A DNA stretch of 64,000 bases from SG-bin7 sp964498095 (GCA_964498095.1 CAZCFY010000011.1:83256-147255), one strand, 5' to 3'; numbered from the stretch's first letter, positions 26,575 through 35,863 are shown. Numbers and translations: made by a program. The notes: generated by a model from the letters alone, not told the origin.

Positions 26575-27594
26575 CTAGGTAGCGAGAATTTTTCCTAAAA
26601 GTATTAAATCCTTATGGAGCGGCTTTTTGCCGGTAATGGCTTTATGCAGAGGAATCAATTGCGGATGAAGCCCGTCAATTCCCGCCATAAAATCGGAATA
26701 ACCATTTATTAATTCGCGCGTGGCAAGTGCGCCCATGATGCTGGCGACCTTTCGGTCGCGTGTCGTTGGGCTGCCGCCGCGCTGAACATGACCTAATATA
26801 CAAACATGCGAACTGTAACCAAATTTCTTTTTTAACTGTTTTTGAATTTCATTGGCGTTGCCAATGCGTGAGCCCTCGGAAACGACAATGATGGAACTTG
26901 TTTTTCCGCGCTTGATGCCACGTTGAATTTGTGCGCCGATTTGATCAATAGAAATTTTATCTTCAGGAATTACGATCGCATCCGCACCGCCGCCGATGCC
27001 CACGTCCATCGCGATGTAACCGGCGTGCCGGCCCATAACTTCGACTAAGAAAATGCGGTCATGCGATCCCGCCGTATCGCGGATTTGATCGATGGCGTGT
27101 GTACCAGTGTTAATGGCGGTATCAAAACCAATTGTAACATCGGTGCCAAATAAATCGTTGTCGATGGTTCCTGGAACGCCCGCGACCGGAAATTTTGTCT
27201 CTTGCCACAAAAGGTGCGCGCCGGTGAAGGTGCCGTCACCGCCAATAGCCACGAGAGCATCGATGCCGTGGGATTTTAAATTTTCCACGGCCTTTTGGCG
27301 CGCTGATTTTTTAAGAAAATCGGGGCATCGCGAAGATTTTATAATTGTGCCACCGCGCTGAATGATGTTAGCGACGCTAGAAAGTTTAAATTCTTCAAAT
27401 TCTCCGTCAAGAAGACCTTGATAGCCGCGATAAATTCCGTAAACACGCGTGCCAAAATAAATTCCGGTGCGCACGACGGCGCGAATGGCGGCATTCATGC
27501 CGGGAGCATCACCGCCGCTCGTGAGAACACCAATCGATTTAATTTTTTTCTTATGCTTTGCGATTTTGTAAAGAAAGAGATTTTTTGTATCCAT
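26575..27594 (-). CDS. pfkA: 6-phosphofructokinase
   Basis: A 339-residue PfkA-family kinase. GVLTSGGDAPGMNAAIRAVV (ATP site), VAIGGDGTFTGAH, GVPGTIDNDL with the catalytic Asp, EVMGRHAGYIAMD and LGHVQRGGSPT are present. GGDG followed by T rather than S points to the ATP-dependent form. It phosphorylates fructose 6-phosphate in glycolysis. Four nt separate it from nagZ upstream. Confidence 0.94.
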   Translation of the reverse strand: MDTKNLFLYKIAKHKKKIKSIGVLTSGGDAPGMNAAIRAVVRTGIYFGTRVYGIYRGYQGLLDGEFEEFKLSSVANIIQRGGTIIKSSRCPDFLKKSARQKAVENLKSHGIDALVAIGGDGTFTGAHLLWQETKFPVAGVPGTIDNDLFGTDVTIGFDTAINTGTHAIDQIRDTAGSHDRIFLVEVMGRHAGYIAMDVGIGGGADAIVIPEDKISIDQIGAQIQRGIKRGKTSSIIVVSEGSRIGNANEIQKQLKKKFGYSSHVCILGHVQRGGSPTTRDRKVASIMGALATRELINGYSDFMAGIDGLHPQLIPLHKAITGKKPLHKDLILLGKILAT

Positions 27595-27597
27595 TTA

Positions 27598-28728
27598 TTA
27601 ATCACCATCGTCACCGGAACCACTTAGTTTAGGCATACGTCCTTCGGTGACGGCCTTTGCTAATTCTAAGTGTTCTTCGTTGCCAATGAGGTGTTGAACC
27701 TCACTGTAAGTTCCAAGGTTAAAATTCTTAATCTTGGTTTTCTTTAGATCCAATAGGCGACGATGATTAGCAGTAATTTCACCTTGGTCAATGATATTGT
27801 TTGTGGCGGCATTAACAAGCGCCTTCATGGCGATTTCGGGAGCAGAAAAATCATTACAATAGAGAAGAAGATTACAGCCCGCCTTAAACGCTTGTACAGC
27901 TGCGGCGCCAATTTCGTACTTCTTGGTGATGGCCTTCATGCCCATATCATCGGTAATCACTAAATTGCGATAGCGTAGTTTTTCGCGCAAAATGCCATTT
28001 ACAATTTTTGGTGACAATGTCGCCGGCCACTCGGCGTCGACATTCTTAAATAAGATATGCGCAGTCATTACTAGATCAAGGCGGGCGCGGAAGGTGCGCT
28101 TAAACGGAACGGTTTCGCGGGCCTCAAGCTGTTCGAGAGAAGTTTCTTCGACGGGGAGTTCCTCGTGACTATCTAAAAGAGTATTTCCATGGCCGGGAAA
28201 ATGTTTAGCACACGCAATGATATTTGATTTGACTAACCCGCGCACAAAAGCCGAAGCCAATTTTGAAACGGTTTCGGCGTCGGTACCAAACGCACGGTCG
28301 CCAATGACTTTGTTAGCGGGATTTGTTAATATGTCGCAAGAGGGCGCGAAGTTTACATTGATTCCAATATTAAATAATTCGGTCCCCATGGCGCGAGCCA
28401 GTTCAAAAACTACTGACGAAGAATTTAGCGCGCCAAGTTTCTGCGCCGATGGCCACTTAGTAAATGGCGCCTTTAGGCGGTGAACACGGCCACCCTCCAT
28501 ATCAATAGAAATAAAAAGCGGCACGCGATCGGGCATGGTTTGCGAAAGTTTTTGTAAATCGCGGCAAAGAGCTAAAAGCTGTTCGGGAGTTTCGAGGTTG
28601 CGGTCAAAGAGACAAACGCCGCCAATGTTGTTTTCGACGATGAATTTAGCTTCTTCTGTTGTTAAGGAAGGGCCTTTTAAGCCGATAATCAGCGCCTGCC
28701 CTAAGCTTCGTCGAATAGTAGTACTCAC
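27598..28728 (-). CDS. nagZ: Beta-N-acetylhexosaminidase NagZ
   Basis: A 376-residue glycoside hydrolase family 3 enzyme. KHFPGHGNTLLDSHEELP carries the flexible-loop Asp-His of NagZ, and LVITDDMGMKAI contains the catalytic Asp. It removes GlcNAc from anhydro-MurNAc peptides during cell-wall recycling, matching the amgK/murU-like genes about 8 kb away. There is no signal peptide, as expected for a cytosolic NagZ. The start codon is GTG. The C-terminal tail (GSGDDGD) is acidic. Confidence 0.9.
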   Translation of the reverse strand: MSTTIRRSLGQALIIGLKGPSLTTEEAKFIVENNIGGVCLFDRNLETPEQLLALCRDLQKLSQTMPDRVPLFISIDMEGGRVHRLKAPFTKWPSAQKLGALNSSSVVFELARAMGTELFNIGINVNFAPSCDILTNPANKVIGDRAFGTDAETVSKLASAFVRGLVKSNIIACAKHFPGHGNTLLDSHEELPVEETSLEQLEARETVPFKRTFRARLDLVMTAHILFKNVDAEWPATLSPKIVNGILREKLRYRNLVITDDMGMKAITKKYEIGAAAVQAFKAGCNLLLYCNDFSAPEIAMKALVNAATNNIIDQGEITANHRRLLDLKKTKIKNFNLGTYSEVQHLIGNEEHLELAKAVTEGRMPKLSGSGDDGD

Positions 28729-28788
28729 AAAAAACGTCCCGGTGAAGTTATATAAATATTGTAGTCGGTGGCGATGACTTTTAGAAGC

Positions 28789-29694
28789 TTATTTTCCTAG
28801 TTCTTTGGTCTGTGTTTTAATTATGATACCCCGGCCTGGAGGAACTTCTAACTTCTGGCCAGTTGTCTTCGGCTTTTCTTTCTTGGCGGGGTCTTTTGTT
28901 GTGGGAGTGGGCTCAATAACTTTTTGACTGGTTTGCGCGGCCGCTGGATTTAAAGAATTTTTTGTACCCGCCGGCATTCCGCCAAAAAGAGTCTGAATTA
29001 CGTTTTTGGGGACATTTATTCCTTTTGTGGCCTCATCGGGTGTTTTTACAAGTTCAGCGTGTTCGTTTTGCGCGGGTGTATCAGAAACAAGTGTTTCTCC
29101 GAGAGCATTTAATAGCGCCGTAAAATTTGCTCCGCCAAAAGTGTTTACGGCTTTAAAAACCTTTTGTCCTTTATAATCGACCATGGCTTTCTCTATCTTA
29201 GTTGTGCCATCAATGACGGAACCAGCCTCTTCCGCGATGGCGCTGTAGCTAAAGCCAGTGTCAGTTTTGATACCTTTTTGCATCATCAAGTAAGTCACAA
29301 ACGAACTAAAGAAAACTCCTTTGGGTAGATCGATGGAAGATTTTTGTGGAGCCCCGCCTTCGGAGATGTCGAGATTAAATTTATTGCCAGCGACTTTGCC
29401 GTTGATAATTTTTTTTGAGGTTTTATCTAGATATATGAACTGCAGAGATTTTGGTTTAAAACCGTCATCGCAAACCGCGACCGAACTCATGGTAATATCT
29501 TTTAACTCCGGCGAGGTTTTTGTAAAGCGCGTTGAAACAAATTCTTTTTTCTTGGCGTCAAATTCTTCGCGAATAATGGAATAGCCGATGTGTTTACCTT
29601 CGATCTCGATTTTGTAATAGCCTTCAAAAATAATTTCGGCATTAACGGCGGATGCGGCTAGAAATACGAGAAGAGAACTAAATAATTTCAACAT
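28789..29694 (-). CDS. Exported protein of unknown function, DUF3108-like
   Basis: A 301-residue protein with a signal peptide (MLKLFSSLLVFLAASAVNA). The mature region begins with beta-rich sequence (IIFEGYYKIEIEGKHIGYSIIREEF) that recalls DUF3108-type periplasmic proteins; this is weak. The last 70 residues are Pro/Lys/Thr-rich and probably disordered. It lies 3 nt after the esterase gene, in one unit with it. Confidence 0.55.
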   Translation of the reverse strand: MLKLFSSLLVFLAASAVNAEIIFEGYYKIEIEGKHIGYSIIREEFDAKKKEFVSTRFTKTSPELKDITMSSVAVCDDGFKPKSLQFIYLDKTSKKIINGKVAGNKFNLDISEGGAPQKSSIDLPKGVFFSSFVTYLMMQKGIKTDTGFSYSAIAEEAGSVIDGTTKIEKAMVDYKGQKVFKAVNTFGGANFTALLNALGETLVSDTPAQNEHAELVKTPDEATKGINVPKNVIQTLFGGMPAGTKNSLNPAAAQTSQKVIEPTPTTKDPAKKEKPKTTGQKLEVPPGRGIIIKTQTKELGK

Positions 29695-29697
29695 ATA

Positions 29698-30537
29698 TTA
29701 GGGCATTAAAAATTCGGCCACAGCCTTGGAGTTTACCGTGCAATGGCCGCCGCCTTCAAGCTGCTTCCACACGACATTTAGTCCGCGGTGGGTGGCGATC
29801 TCGGCAAATTTACCGGCGCCTTCTATAAATCCGAATTCATCCTTATCACCGCAAGATACGTAAATATTTTGGGGAAGTACAGGAGATGTTCGGGCGAGGT
29901 CCAGGGGCGCGTGCCGGTTCCAGTCTTCTTCCGTAGGAAATTCTTGTTGTCCCCATTGTTGCATGTACACGACATAGAAGCGGCTGATATACGGTTGGTG
30001 CCGTTTGATATACGCCTCTACTTCGTTGTTGGTGGCCTGTGGTCCAAGCGGCGTAAGTGCAGGGCAGTTAATGGCGACGCGATCAAAAAGATTTCCCGCC
30101 CGCTCCATAACCAAGGTAGAATTTAGTCCACCCATCGAGTCGCCCATAAGCATGCGGCGGCCTGTAAATTTGCCAATCTTAGCCTCTAGGTCAGGGAGAA
30201 TTTTATTTATGTAAGCATAGTAGCGACTGGTGCCACTTCTTTGCGGAACTTCGGTGAGTAACCATTTGTTGCCGAAGGAAAACGTAATTACGTTGGGGAT
30301 TTCTTTGCCGGCGGCGGTCCAGTGTTCGCGAATTTTTATGTTGGTATTTTGCGATTCCCAATTTTTTTCGCTTCCACCGTGGACGTGGAGATAATGCAGA
30401 ACATCTGGACTTTTTGGGTTTTTGTGGATGCAGTATTTGTAGTCCATCCCGTAGGCAGTATCTGATCCGCAAGTTGTTTGACCGAAGGCAAAGTTACTAA
30501 GAACACTAACCAAAAGAAAAACAAAGAGGCGAGTCAT
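29698..30537 (-). CDS. Exported alpha/beta-hydrolase (esterase family)
   Basis: A 279-residue protein with a signal peptide (LFVFLLVSVLSNFAFG). The nucleophile elbow is MLMGDSMGGLNS (G-x-S-x-G, Ser about residue 134). The probable acid lies in YVSCGDKDEFGF and the His in EGGGHCT near residue 265. The fold resembles the esterase D/antigen 85 group. The substrate is unknown. AAGGAG lies upstream of the ATG, itself preceded by a 27-bp palindrome. Confidence 0.75.
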   Translation of the reverse strand: MTRLFVFLLVSVLSNFAFGQTTCGSDTAYGMDYKYCIHKNPKSPDVLHYLHVHGGSEKNWESQNTNIKIREHWTAAGKEIPNVITFSFGNKWLLTEVPQRSGTSRYYAYINKILPDLEAKIGKFTGRRMLMGDSMGGLNSTLVMERAGNLFDRVAINCPALTPLGPQATNNEVEAYIKRHQPYISRFYVVYMQQWGQQEFPTEEDWNRHAPLDLARTSPVLPQNIYVSCGDKDEFGFIEGAGKFAEIATHRGLNVVWKQLEGGGHCTVNSKAVAEFLMP

Positions 30538-30554
30538 GGTGGTTGCTCCTTGAG

Positions 30555-30581
30555 GTGCAAGAGCAAATTTTGCGCTTGCAC
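30555..30581. promoter_or_regulatory. 27-bp near-perfect palindrome upstream of the esterase
   Basis: GTGCAAG at 30555-30561 mirrors CTTGCAC at 30575-30581. Inside, GCAAA at 30563-30567 mirrors TTTGC at 30569-30573 around a central T. Twelve of 13 pairs are complementary. It lies 18 nt upstream of the esterase ATG, next to its ribosome site. It is either an operator or a 5'-leader hairpin that could affect translation. Confidence 0.55.
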
Positions 30582-30676
30582 TTAAAACATCGGATAAACG
30601 TCGAGGAAATTAACTAGACCTTTGTAGGGCGACGAGAAATCGCCGGGCGTTTTGCGAACTTAGTAACGAAAATTTT

Positions 30677-30704
30677 TTGACAGGACCATGGTTAGTGGTA
30701 TGCG
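30677..30704 (+). promoter_or_regulatory. Candidate sigma70-type promoter of the TadG-like gene
   Basis: TTGACA at 30677-30682 is a perfect -35 box. Sixteen bases later TATGCG (30699-30704) is a poor -10 box, but it is preceded by TGG, an extended -10. It lies about 50 bp before the ATG at 30752. Confidence 0.45.
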
Positions 30705-30732
30705 AACACTGCTAACAGTTACGCCTGTTCGC
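30702..30732. promoter_or_regulatory. Inverted repeat at the TadG-like promoter
   Basis: GCGAACA at 30702-30708 and TGTTCGC at 30726-30732 form a perfect 7-bp dyad with a 17-base spacer. It overlaps the candidate -10 and the expected transcription start, a place suited to a repressor operator. Confidence 0.45.
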
Positions 30733-30751
30733 GATTAAAATATTGATTGCG

Positions 30752-32818
30752 ATGGTTTACGTAAAACGCAAGTTCTATCATTTTAGGATTTTTTGGCGGT
30801 TGATGAAGGACACCGGCGGCCAGATGGCGATTTTTATTGCCTTAATTTTTCAAATACTTTTTGTTTTTTTCGCCATGATCGTAAATATCGGACTCACCGT
30901 GCACGACAAAATCAATTTGCAGAATTCAGTGGACCTTGCCGCCTATTATGCGGCCTCAAAGCAAGCGGAAATTTTAAACGCCATCGCCCACGTCAACTAC
31001 CAGATTCGGCAGGATTATAAATTGCTGGCGTATCGCCTGCGGGTGATAGGCGGGATCGGGTATGAGGGGCATCCATCGCATCTGGCGTATCGCGCCGCCG
31101 TAAAGGAAGAGCCTTGGACACTACCTGTGGATGGCAATACTTTTTATGCCGATCAGCCGGCAATTTGCATCGGTCACGAAATGTGGAAAGGCACGGGCTC
31201 GAACGAAAATTTGTGCCGATCGCAATTGAACCGAATTCCAGCTTTGCCAAGATTGCCGCCGGGCCCGCCGTTTATTCCAACTTATGGAATTAACCTGCAA
31301 GCAAGTGAGGCTACAGAGGCGGCTAGACGCGCAATTACCGAGAAGTGCAAGTTGTCCGCAGTTCTTAATTGGTATTATGCGGCCACTATTAACTTGGCGT
31401 TTAAATTAGATGTTGCTCGGAGGCGAGCAGTAATCTCAGCGCTTGCGCGTGCCGTGGCCGAACAGGGATTTAAAGACTTAGACGGCCTTAGCGTTAAAGA
31501 CGGAACTAAGAAAACGTTAGATAAAAATCTCACCATTGCCAATCGTCAGAGCCAGGGAAAATTTATTCTTTATAACTCTCTTTCTACAGACGTAAGCGCT
31601 GAAACAGGCATGCCTCCCTGGCTTCAACCGATTTTTATTGAGTATTCAATACCCTATGTGTATCACGCGGCAAGTGGTTCAGGGGCCTGTACTAATAACG
31701 TCGCAGAATTGATGAACACCGCTGTTGTCCCGCCGGGAGTGAGTGATCCTTCAGGAAATCTTACTGGATTTATTTTAAATCCGCCAACTCCTTCTAGTGA
31801 TCTTTTTCCCATTAGAGGGGTAGAAAAGAATCCTTGGTGGATGGCGTATGTTGGTGTCTATGCCGAGACGGCTCCACGAAAACCCTTTGCCCCTTTTGGT
31901 GCGCCAGTAAAATTAACGGCGCGCGCGTTTGCAAAGCCTTTTGGTGGAAGAATTGGCCCATGGGAAACAAAAGGCTGGAGCCCAAATTCTCCTAGCTCGG
32001 ATCGCTTGGCGCCATCAGTTGATGATTTAGCCGTTCCCAGAATTGATCGCCTGCAAAGGACGGGCGATCTTAGGCTTGATCGAAAATTTTTTCCGAATTA
32101 CTCGAAATATCCCGGGGACAAATTTGGATTAACCTCAACGCTTGCGCTAGCTCACGGAAGAGAAGTTCTTAACCGGCAATTTACATTGGACATCGGCGAC
32201 TACGATTTACCACTTTCGAATTTATTACGTCCCGAAACAGGAGATGGAGATCCAATTGCGCTTAAGCCAAATACTCAAGATGGTGGGCCCTTACGCCAAG
32301 CCGAGCTTGCCGCGATTGCTCCCGACTTATTCGACGTAACTTATTATTCCGTGGACACAAATTATTATTACTATCTCAACAAAGCACTTATTCAGACTTC
32401 AAGGCGGTTGTTTACTCCTGACCTAGGTTACCAAAAGCAAGCCCAAAAACCATTTACAGTTAGCGATCAAATCGCCGTTGCTATTTTGCCATTTTTTAAT
32501 ACTAACATCCCCGGCGATCCTAGATTTTATCAAACACAAGTGGCCGATCACACTTTAACAGGATGGACCCAAAACACTGAAGCGGATTACTCTTTTCCTT
32601 CCGATAAATTTGGCCGATGTGTTTCGAAAATCGAAGGCAACAGTCCCCTCAATCCCGGAAATTGCGCCGTCGGCGGCCGCACGGGCTATTCCGTAAAGTT
32701 AATTTCCCTTGATTACATTAATTCTGCCGGTCACAAATTAGGTGGTGAAAACCAAGCGACGTCAACTCTCCTTGCAAGACCTACGGAATCCGCCGATCTT
32801 ATGGGTCCCGCCAATTAA
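30752..32818 (+). CDS. TadG-like membrane-anchored surface protein
   Basis: A protein of about 688 residues. A basic N-terminus is followed by GGQMAIFIALIFQILFVFFA and NLQNSVDLAAYYAAS, the TadE/TadG pattern of a pilin-like transmembrane helix plus amphipathic helix. The remainder (about 630 residues) is extracytoplasmic, low in Cys, and matches nothing I recognise. The preceding TTG at 30743 lacks a ribosome site, so the ATG at 30752 is preferred. No other Tad genes are adjacent. It leads a group of exported proteins running to 35863. Confidence 0.65.
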   Translation: MVYVKRKFYHFRIFWRLMKDTGGQMAIFIALIFQILFVFFAMIVNIGLTVHDKINLQNSVDLAAYYAASKQAEILNAIAHVNYQIRQDYKLLAYRLRVIGGIGYEGHPSHLAYRAAVKEEPWTLPVDGNTFYADQPAICIGHEMWKGTGSNENLCRSQLNRIPALPRLPPGPPFIPTYGINLQASEATEAARRAITEKCKLSAVLNWYYAATINLAFKLDVARRRAVISALARAVAEQGFKDLDGLSVKDGTKKTLDKNLTIANRQSQGKFILYNSLSTDVSAETGMPPWLQPIFIEYSIPYVYHAASGSGACTNNVAELMNTAVVPPGVSDPSGNLTGFILNPPTPSSDLFPIRGVEKNPWWMAYVGVYAETAPRKPFAPFGAPVKLTARAFAKPFGGRIGPWETKGWSPNSPSSDRLAPSVDDLAVPRIDRLQRTGDLRLDRKFFPNYSKYPGDKFGLTSTLALAHGREVLNRQFTLDIGDYDLPLSNLLRPETGDGDPIALKPNTQDGGPLRQAELAAIAPDLFDVTYYSVDTNYYYYLNKALIQTSRRLFTPDLGYQKQAQKPFTVSDQIAVAILPFFNTNIPGDPRFYQTQVADHTLTGWTQNTEADYSFPSDKFGRCVSKIEGNSPLNPGNCAVGGRTGYSVKLISLDYINSAGHKLGGENQATSTLLARPTESADLMGPAN

Positions 32819-32822
32819 AAAT

Positions 32823-32912
32823 AATGAGATTTCATCTGCAGTTTCGACGATTTAAAGTCCGTTGTCTCATAATGAGAAACTCGACCAATGTACTAAAGTA
32901 ATACGTCTCATT
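32823..32912. promoter_or_regulatory. Cluster of AATGAGA/TCTCAT half-sites
   Basis: The 141-bp gap before the next gene holds AATGAGA at 32823-32829, a perfect dyad TCTCAT-A-ATGAGA at 32865-32877, and TCTCATT at 32906-32912. The GTCTCA element of the dyad also occurs in the dyad upstream of the 51269 gene promoter. It may be the binding region of a shared regulator. Confidence 0.4.
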
Positions 32913-32959
32913 TACCGATAAGAAATAGTTAATAAATAAAAAGTTTTGGGAGCATTTAT

Positions 32960-33925
32960 ATGAAATTTTTAATCTCCTTTTTTCTCCTAATTTTTTTACC
33001 AACCCTTACCTTTGCCTTCGAGTCTGTACAAACTCCCGGAGGTGATACTGGTTCTGGAACTGGGATTTCATCTCAACAGGCGTTAGAGGTAGGGAAGGCG
33101 GCTGGAGATGGTGCAAAGGGAATTAATGAATCTGGAAATAAAACTGCCTCCAGGCAAATGATTACCGGTGGAATTACCACTACTGTTGGAATAGCGCAAA
33201 TTATTGGAGGTGCTGTTATTATTTCGGGTTGCAAGGCCGCAACTGTTGCGACCGCCGGTTGTGAAGTTCCGGGCTGGATACTAGTTATAAGTGGCACTGC
33301 TGGAGTCGGCCAAGGTGGTTTACAAATGTCATCTGCTGGTGGCTCAAGAGACACAGCTAATGCTGCAGGTTTTCGCGGCGTTGATTATCAAGGAAATCCC
33401 TATGAAATTGACACGCCGGATGGAACAACCACTGTTGATGATTTACTAAATAAAGCGAATGCAGCATTAAACAACGCAAAGAAAAATGGTATAACGATCG
33501 ATCCAAAAACAGGAAAGGCAACATTGCCAAATGGTAAGGTTGTTGACCCATCTGCCTTAGGATCGGCAGCTGGAGTAGCTGGCGCGTTTGGAATTTCTGA
33601 AGCCGAGGCGCAAAAGGCGCTTGATCAAGCAAATAAGAAGAATAGTGCCATTTTAGCCAAGTATGGAGATCTTGATAAATACAAATTGAGTTTTGCAGGT
33701 GGTGGCGGTGGTGGAGCTGGAGACGGCGGCGGCAGAGGGCCCGCAAGCGAAGGCTTTAAATTTAATTTTGGCGGCGGCGGAAATCGTAAGCCCGCTCAAG
33801 CCAAAGTTGCAGGTCTTCAGAAAATTGTCGGCGGCGCTACTGTCGGTGTCGCCTCAGACGACATTTTTCAAATGGTAAAGCGCAAATACGAAGAAAAAAA
33901 TAAAACTGATTTTTTTGCGAAATAA
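32960..33925 (+). CDS. Exported Gly-rich protein of unknown function
   Basis: A 321-residue protein with a signal peptide (MKFLISFFLLIFLPTLTFA). The middle holds a hydrophobic Gly/Ala/Ile segment (residues 65-115, MITGGITTTVGIAQIIGGAV) that could insert in a membrane. A Gly-rich stretch (residues 245-280) and a basic C-terminus (MVKRKYEEKNK) follow. GGGAGC lies 8 nt before the ATG. I do not recognise the family. Nineteen nt separate it from the next exported protein. Confidence 0.6.
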   Translation: MKFLISFFLLIFLPTLTFAFESVQTPGGDTGSGTGISSQQALEVGKAAGDGAKGINESGNKTASRQMITGGITTTVGIAQIIGGAVIISGCKAATVATAGCEVPGWILVISGTAGVGQGGLQMSSAGGSRDTANAAGFRGVDYQGNPYEIDTPDGTTTVDDLLNKANAALNNAKKNGITIDPKTGKATLPNGKVVDPSALGSAAGVAGAFGISEAEAQKALDQANKKNSAILAKYGDLDKYKLSFAGGGGGGAGDGGGRGPASEGFKFNFGGGGNRKPAQAKVAGLQKIVGGATVGVASDDIFQMVKRKYEEKNKTDFFAK

Positions 33926-33944
33926 TTATTTCATAGGAAAAAAT

Positions 33945-35435
33945 ATGCATAAAATAATTCTTACCTCCTTTTTAGCTTTTGTTAGTCCAGTGTGGGCGCT
34001 TGCTGATTGTGTACCCGATTGGGATGACGCTGGTGAATATCCACCTGGCACACCAAGATGTGGTGAGGAAACAACGCAAAACACCCAAACCGAACAAACT
34101 CAACAACCCTCAGGCCAACCGGCAGCCACACCCGGTACTGGTTATAAAAGTAGGTATCGCATTCCTCATGGCCTTGCTGAAAGACGTCATAAAAGTCCAT
34201 CAAAAATTAAGGCTGAAGTAGAAAAGGAACTTACCGACTGTCGTTTAGCGGCTGATAAGGCGGCAGGATGGTGTGCCTTGAATAGTCCGCAGGTTCAAGC
34301 CCTTTTGGACTTCGGAACACTCATGGGTTCGGCCACCGCTGGCCGAAATCAAAAGTCGATATGTGAGCGAGCTAAAACGGTATCCTCAATTTCTGCCGGG
34401 GTAAATGGCGGAATAGCGGCCGCTTGTGAGCAGGCAGCTGGGGGTGCTCACATTGGTTCAGTTGGTTATACGGGTTGTACAAGTATCTGCGAAAAGTTAG
34501 TAAAAGATAAAGAAAGCGAAATGAATGGAAATACTGCTTTATTAGACGATCTGGCAGATAGAATTGACGCCATAGAGGGAGATACTAAAGAGAAAGATGA
34601 TCTATATTCCCGGTACATTGAACACGAACATCTTTTAGAGGTAAATAATAGAGTCGCAACAGAGGCAAAGAGATACTACGGTCAATGCTTTCAATATCGT
34701 ACGACCTCCATCGCCCCCATGCTAAAAGCCGCAGCCCTTGCCACAAAAGCGGCAACAGATCCAAGTTGCGACCAGTACGAAGTATCAAACGATTTAAATT
34801 CCTTTTGCTCAAAAGCAGAAAATAAAGGTTCCAATGTCTGTTTAGCGGCGGCCTCGTGTTCGGATCCCATTCGGGCGCGGCAAGATCCGCTGTGTAATGG
34901 CGGTGGTGGCTCGGGCGGACCTGGTGGAACGGGCATTGGCGGCATCGGTGGCGGCATAAACAAACCCGCACTTGGTGGCGGAAAAAATCCACTCGATGAC
35001 TTTAAAAAACTCGACGGCAAAGTGGGTGCCGATGGCCAAGGTACGCGAACACAAAATGAAGGTATCGCCGGCGGCGGTGGTGGTGGACCGACAAGTCCAA
35101 ATGCTAACAACTTAAATCCCGAAGAAGGTGGGGGACAAGCTCCTGATTATAAAACGGAGATCGAGCAAGGATATCAAAGATCGCGCGGAATGGGCGAAGG
35201 TAGCATGTTTGCTGGCCGCAGCGGTGGTGGTTACCTAGAACAAAACGGCGCCGGCGGTAAACGCCCCGGGCTTGACCTGACCAAATACATGCCGTGGATG
35301 AAGAAGGCTGGCCCCGATCGTCAAATTGCGGAGATCAATAAACTCAAAGCTGACGGAGTAACGGGAGCCAATGGTCCCTCTATCTGGGACAAAGTTTCAA
35401 ACCGCATGCGCGCTCTTCGCGGCCGGCTTGAGTAA
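33945..35435 (+). CDS. Exported Cys-containing, Gly-rich protein of unknown function
   Basis: About 496 residues from the ATG at 33945, which has AGGA 7 nt upstream and gives a proper signal peptide (MHKIILTSFLAFVSPVWALA). Residues 90-310 are helical with scattered Cys (KSICERAK, AACEQA, CTSICEKL, YGQCFQY) suited to disulphides. Residues 320-425 are Gly-rich (GGGGSGGPGGTGIGGIGGG). An earlier in-frame ATG would overlap the previous gene and spoil the signal peptide. The architecture resembles the coiled-coil Cys protein at 49587-51269. Function unknown. Confidence 0.62.
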   Translation: MHKIILTSFLAFVSPVWALADCVPDWDDAGEYPPGTPRCGEETTQNTQTEQTQQPSGQPAATPGTGYKSRYRIPHGLAERRHKSPSKIKAEVEKELTDCRLAADKAAGWCALNSPQVQALLDFGTLMGSATAGRNQKSICERAKTVSSISAGVNGGIAAACEQAAGGAHIGSVGYTGCTSICEKLVKDKESEMNGNTALLDDLADRIDAIEGDTKEKDDLYSRYIEHEHLLEVNNRVATEAKRYYGQCFQYRTTSIAPMLKAAALATKAATDPSCDQYEVSNDLNSFCSKAENKGSNVCLAAASCSDPIRARQDPLCNGGGGSGGPGGTGIGGIGGGINKPALGGGKNPLDDFKKLDGKVGADGQGTRTQNEGIAGGGGGGPTSPNANNLNPEEGGGQAPDYKTEIEQGYQRSRGMGEGSMFAGRSGGGYLEQNGAGGKRPGLDLTKYMPWMKKAGPDRQIAEINKLKADGVTGANGPSIWDKVSNRMRALRGRLE

Positions 35436-35863
35436 TGTTTCACGAGGAAGAATTTATCAATTCAGTTTTGTACGGAATGAGCGGCCACTTTGATTTTGTG
35501 GGCGGCTGCTGCCGCTTTTTTGCCGATCGGGATATGTCTCTAGAAAACGCAAAAATCTTTCGCGACGAAATGAGATTAAGTAGATTTATTTTTCGAAGCG
35601 AGGGAATAGAAGAAAACATCGTTTTTAATCGCTCTTATAAGATGATAACCTTTGCCTTAGTTAAAGAAACAGCAATCTTTAAATCTATAGATGGTGGTGG
35701 ATTTCGTCTTTTTCACTATATTGATCATACTGTGCCGCGGAAGAAAATGGGCGCGGAAGAGGTTGTTAGGAAGTTAGGTGCAGAAAATCTATTCAGAGAC
35801 TTATGTCGGTTTCTCGAAGAAAATGCCAAGGAGCCTAAACATCGTCGTAAACTGGCTTCTTAA
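35435..35863 (+). CDS. Small cytosolic protein of unknown function
   Basis: A 142-residue protein with no signal peptide or membrane helix; its ATG overlaps the TAA of the exported protein gene by one base. A CC pair and aromatic residues (FVGGCCRFFADRD) lie near residue 25. The tight coupling suggests it serves the exported proteins upstream. The 3' end overlaps a convergent frame by about 60 bp. Confidence 0.5.
   Translation: MFHEEEFINSVLYGMSGHFDFVGGCCRFFADRDMSLENAKIFRDEMRLSRFIFRSEGIEENIVFNRSYKMITFALVKETAIFKSIDGGGFRLFHYIDHTVPRKKMGAEEVVRKLGAENLFRDLCRFLEENAKEPKHRRKLAS

Noticed and set aside
30690..30703. GG-N10-GC spacing upstream of the TadG-like gene, as in a sigma54 promoter
   Set aside because: Only the dinucleotides match (TGGTTAG...ATGC); the flanking consensus TGGCAC/TTGC is absent.
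34691..35110. Pro-rich minus-strand frame
   Set aside because: It is the complement of the Gly-rich repeats of the exported protein at 33945-35435.
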